A stretch of 64,000 bases of DNA, taken from positions 1 to 64,000 of the forward strand of contig NZ_PXWG01000002.1 in assembly GCF_003011965.1 (NCBI RefSeq), given 5' to 3'. This DNA comes from Streptosporangium nondiastaticum (GTDB lineage Bacteria; Actinomycetota; Actinomycetes; Streptomycetales; Streptomycetaceae). The position numbers and the translations under genes are program-made. The notes beneath the pieces are model-generated. The model saw nothing but the letters and a program-made list of their open reading frames with translations, was not told where the DNA came from and did no database searches. How positions within the stretch are numbered: position 1 is the stretch's first letter; each line of letters opens with the position of its first letter. Positions 61,383 to 64,000 of the stretch are shown here, in pieces.

Positions 61383-62708
61383 ATGGAGCACACCAACCCA
61401 CCCAGGATCCTGATCGTGGGCCTCGACCGCTACGGCATGCGGGCATGCGTACGCCTCGGCCTGGAGACCACCGTCATCTGCGGGGCGGCCTCCTGGGACC
61501 AGGGACACATCGCGATACCGGACGAGGTGACGGTGCTCCTCGTCGACGACCACACCAGCGCCGAGGCCGTCCTCATGGCACTCGCCCGCGCCGGGCTGAC
61601 CTCCCGGTCCTTCGACGCCGTGTACACCACCGCCGAGGACTCCCTGGTGATGGTCGGTCTGCTGGCCGCGCATCTCGGACTGCCGGCCGTCCCGCCCGAG
61701 GTCGCGGTGCGCTTCCGGGACAAGTCGGTGCAGAAGCAGCACATCAGGGCGGCCGGCCTGGCCACGGCGGGTGCCGTCGTCGTCGACGACGTCCACGAGG
61801 TCTCGGGCGTGACCGAGCTCGGCTTCGCCAAAGCCGTGCTGAAGCCGGTGGCGGGGGCGGCCACCGTGCGGACCTCCGTCGTCTCCTCGGTGGCGGACCT
61901 GCGCCGCCGAAGCGCGGAGTACCGGCGGCAGCGCACCGAGCAGCGCACCTTCGTCCTGGAGGAGTTCGTCCGCGGCGAGGAGTGGATCGCGGACGGCGTC
62001 CTGTTCGACGGCGAGTTGCTCTTCTGCGCGCTCGGCCGGTACGGCGATCCGTGCCTGACCGCGGTGGACACCGGCCGGCCGCTCAACTTCCGCCACTTCG
62101 ACCCCGCCCGGGAGAGCTGGGCCTACGACCGGGCGCTTCCCGTGATCACGGCCTCGCTCGCGGCCCTGGGGCTGCGGCAGGGGATGTTCCACATGGAGCT
62201 CTTCCACGATCCCGAAAGCGGTGCGCTCACCTTCGGCGAGTGTGCCGCGCGCCGGGGCGGCGCTCTGGTGCAGGAAGTCGTGCAGGCCAAGTTCAACGTA
62301 GATCTGGCAGAGACGGCGATCCAGGTCGCGCTCGGGCGGCGTCCCGAGCTGGACGTCAAGATCCTCCCTGGCGCCGTCGGCGGCGCGTACCTCACCGCTC
62401 CTCCGGGGCTGCTGCTCGGCTACCCCTCCGCGGCCGAGGTCATGGCAAGGCCCGGGGTGGAGTTCGTCCGGATCGAGCGGCCCGTCGGTGACCGCAGTCC
62501 TTCCGTCGCCGGCACGGACCACCGGATCGGCCAGTTCCTGGTGATGGCGGACACCGCCGAGGAACTCCAGGAGCGGTTCGACGAGGTCTGGGACTGGTTC
62601 GGCCCGCAGCTGCGGGTCGTCCCGGACGGCCTCAAGCCGCGGGAACTGCGCGAGCTGCAGACCGTGTTGAGGCCGGGCGTCCACTTCGGGGACGCGCTGT
62701 GGCAGTGA
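61383..62708 (+). CDS. ATP-grasp carboxylate-amine ligase
   Basis: 441 aa, cytosolic. N-terminal Rossmann-like part (RILIVGLDRYGMRACVRLGLETTVIC), then an ATP-grasp core: FRDKSVQKQHIRAAGL, VLKPVAGAATVRTS (P-loop Lys), FVLEEFVRGEEWIADGVLFDGEL and MFHMELFHDPESGALTFGECAARRGG with metal-binding Glu residues. Layout resembles L-amino-acid ligases such as BacD and biotin-carboxylase-like amide ligases. It is followed with overlapping stop and start by an MFS exporter, so a small dipeptide or amide product exported by the partner is the likely scheme. Substrates unknown. Confidence 0.83.
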   Translation: MEHTNPPRILIVGLDRYGMRACVRLGLETTVICGAASWDQGHIAIPDEVTVLLVDDHTSAEAVLMALARAGLTSRSFDAVYTTAEDSLVMVGLLAAHLGLPAVPPEVAVRFRDKSVQKQHIRAAGLATAGAVVVDDVHEVSGVTELGFAKAVLKPVAGAATVRTSVVSSVADLRRRSAEYRRQRTEQRTFVLEEFVRGEEWIADGVLFDGELLFCALGRYGDPCLTAVDTGRPLNFRHFDPARESWAYDRALPVITASLAALGLRQGMFHMELFHDPESGALTFGECAARRGGALVQEVVQAKFNVDLAETAIQVALGRRPELDVKILPGAVGGAYLTAPPGLLLGYPSAAEVMARPGVEFVRIERPVGDRSPSVAGTDHRIGQFLVMADTAEELQERFDEVWDWFGPQLRVVPDGLKPRELRELQTVLRPGVHFGDALWQ

Positions 62709-63931
62709 CGTCCGTGCGCGCGCCCGTCCGTGGTGTGCGCAGGCTGCTGCCCGAGTCACCGGCGCAGCGGATCCTGACCTTCGCCACGTTCGCGAACAGC
62801 TTCGGCGGCGGGATGTTCACCACCGCGAGCGCGCTGTACTTCACCCGTGTCGTCGGGCTGCCGGCCGGGCAGGTCGCCGTGGGCCTGTTCGGCGGAGCCA
62901 TGACGGGTCTGGTCGCCGGGGTCCTGGTCGGGCGGCTGGCGGACCAGTGGGGGCCCAAGCGCGTCCACGTCTCGGTGATGCTCAGCGGCGGGGCGGCCAT
63001 CTCCTGCTTCACGCTCGTCGGCTCGTTCTGGTCCTTCCTCGCGGTCTCGCTGGTCGCGGGCATGATCATCCCGGCGGACGTGGCCAGCAAGGCGCCGCTC
63101 ATCCGCGGGGTCTCCGAGGGAAACCCCACGGTGTTCATCGGCTACCTGCGGTCGGTGACCAACCTGGCCCTCGCGCTGGGCTCGGTCGCCGCCGGCTTCG
63201 CCATCCAGATCGACACCAGGCCCGCGTACCTGGCCCTGGTGGTCTGCCGGGCCCTGGCGTACGTGAGCTGCGGGCTCATCCTCCTGCGGCTGCCGCGGAT
63301 CACGGCAACCGCGGAGAGAGGGGAGCGCGGCTGGGCCGCGCTGCGCGACCGCACCTATCTCAGTGCCACGGCGGCCCACGCGGTGCTGTCGCTGAACTAC
63401 GCCGTGTCCGGGTTCCTGCTCCCCCTGTGGATCGTCGCCCACACGAGCGCGCCCCGGTGGGCGGTCTCGGCGGTCCTGGTGCTCAACATGGCCTTCGTGG
63501 TGCTGCTCCAGGTCAAGGTGAGCCGTGGTGTGCACGACGTGCGGGCGGCCGGCCGGCGCATGGCCTGGGCGGGGACGGCGTTCGCCTCCGGGCTCATGCT
63601 CATGGCGTCGGCCCACGGCCCCTCCCGCTGGGTGGCGACGGGGCTGCTGCTGGGCGGCATGGCCGTCTTCGCGCTCGGCGAGCTCTGGTACGCGGCTGCC
63701 TCGACCGAGTACTGCTTCGGCCTGGCGCCGGCTCACCTCCAGGGCCAGTACGCCGGGGTGTTCGGGCTGGGCAGCGGAGCCGTGGAGGCGGTCGCACCCG
63801 CGGTGATGAGTCTGCTGCCCCTCGGGATGGGGCTGCCCGGCTGGCTGCTGCTCGGCGCCCTCCTGCTGTTCGTCGGCCTGGGCAGCGGGCCCCTCGTGGC
63901 GTGGGCGGGCAGGACCCGGCCGGCCGTCTGA
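62699..63931 (+). CDS. MFS transporter, probable product exporter
   Basis: About 410 aa with 12 predicted membrane segments. The loop 2-3 motif reads GRLADQWGPKRV, the MFS motif A. Further helices include FWSFLAVSLVAGMIIPADVA, LVVCRALAYVSCGLILL and GLPGWLLLGALLLFVGLG. GTG codons at 62699 and 62705 are both possible; either overlaps the ATP-grasp stop, so the pair is translationally coupled. Reminiscent of BacE-type efflux next to a dipeptide ligase. Confidence 0.87.
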   Translation: MAVTSVRAPVRGVRRLLPESPAQRILTFATFANSFGGGMFTTASALYFTRVVGLPAGQVAVGLFGGAMTGLVAGVLVGRLADQWGPKRVHVSVMLSGGAAISCFTLVGSFWSFLAVSLVAGMIIPADVASKAPLIRGVSEGNPTVFIGYLRSVTNLALALGSVAAGFAIQIDTRPAYLALVVCRALAYVSCGLILLRLPRITATAERGERGWAALRDRTYLSATAAHAVLSLNYAVSGFLLPLWIVAHTSAPRWAVSAVLVLNMAFVVLLQVKVSRGVHDVRAAGRRMAWAGTAFASGLMLMASAHGPSRWVATGLLLGGMAVFALGELWYAAASTEYCFGLAPAHLQGQYAGVFGLGSGAVEAVAPAVMSLLPLGMGLPGWLLLGALLLFVGLGSGPLVAWAGRTRPAV

Positions 63932-63949
63932 CCCGGGTGCCGTGCCGGG

Positions 63950-63978
63950 CCGCAGCCATCCGGCCGGCCCGGCACCCG
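63950..63978 (+). terminator. Terminator of the ATP-grasp/MFS operon
   Basis: Inverted repeat GTGCCGGGCCG / CGGCCCGGCAC around a short loop, about 20 bases after the MFS stop. Confidence 0.75.
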
Positions 63979-64000
63979 TGCCCGCCGGCCACGGCCCCTT

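Overview
The DNA is very GC-rich and almost every codon ends in G or C. It carries a modular type I polyketide synthase (PKS), many Sec-exported enzymes, an ECF41 sigma factor, SpoIIE-type phosphatases and a microbial transglutaminase, so the source is a Streptomyces or a close relative. A transglutaminase of the S. mobaraensis type together with a protein resembling the S. mobaraensis papain inhibitor points weakly to the former Streptoverticillium group. No rRNA, tRNA, CRISPR array, insertion sequence or prophage was seen.

Region 1 (1-28.4 kb, minus strand) is one edge of a polyene macrolide cluster. A single reading frame runs from a GTG at 27023 off the left edge of the window (more than 9,000 codons). 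It holds five complete PKS modules and part of a sixth. In order they are KS-AT-DH-KR-ACP, KS-AT-KR-ACP, KS-AT(methylmalonyl)-KR-ACP, KS-AT-KR-ACP, KS-AT-KR(dead)-ACP and KS-AT-(KR...). This order fits modules 9-14 of the nystatin and amphotericin synthases (NysI/AmphI): last polyene double bond, mycosamine-bearing hydroxyl, methyl branch plus hydroxyl, hydroxyl, hemiketal ketone, then the start of module 14. A GDP-mannose 4,6-dehydratase of the AmphDIII/NysDIII kind lies directly upstream and would supply the mycosamine precursor. The cluster appears to end there.

Region 2 (28.6-32.3 kb) has a GAF/SpoIIE phosphatase on the plus strand and, on the minus strand, a compact set not listed among the long reading frames: a 27-residue peptide gene with a good ribosome binding site, a short unusual cytochrome P450 and a JmjC-type oxygenase. 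This looks like a small RiPP pathway, with a P450 crosslinking a peptide that ends in a Trp/His-containing segment. It is the best candidate here for an undescribed system.

Region 3 (32.4-42.7 kb) is mostly secreted enzymes: M14 carboxypeptidase, lipoprotein, HExxH metalloprotease, GH19 chitinase, papain-inhibitor-like barrel protein and basic-secretory-protein peptidase. Among them sit a TetR regulator with a palindromic operator coupled to an alpha/beta hydrolase, and a small protein with an Lsr2-like dimerisation segment.

Region 4 (43-48.2 kb) holds an NmrA-like gene remnant, a RimK-type ATP-grasp enzyme, a frameshifted cupin, a small membrane protein divergent from an ECF41 sigma factor, and a DUF899 protein.

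Region 5 (48.2-52.2 kb) is an NRPS-independent siderophore locus: two divergent IucA/IucC synthetases and a TauD-type oxygenase. One synthetase carries a TTA codon.

Region 6 (52.3-64 kb) has a GH63-like glycosidase, a small secreted protein, the transglutaminase, a GNAT acetyltransferase, a remarkable amino-acid-permease/SpoIIE-phosphatase/HATPase fusion, and an ATP-grasp ligase translationally coupled to an MFS exporter.
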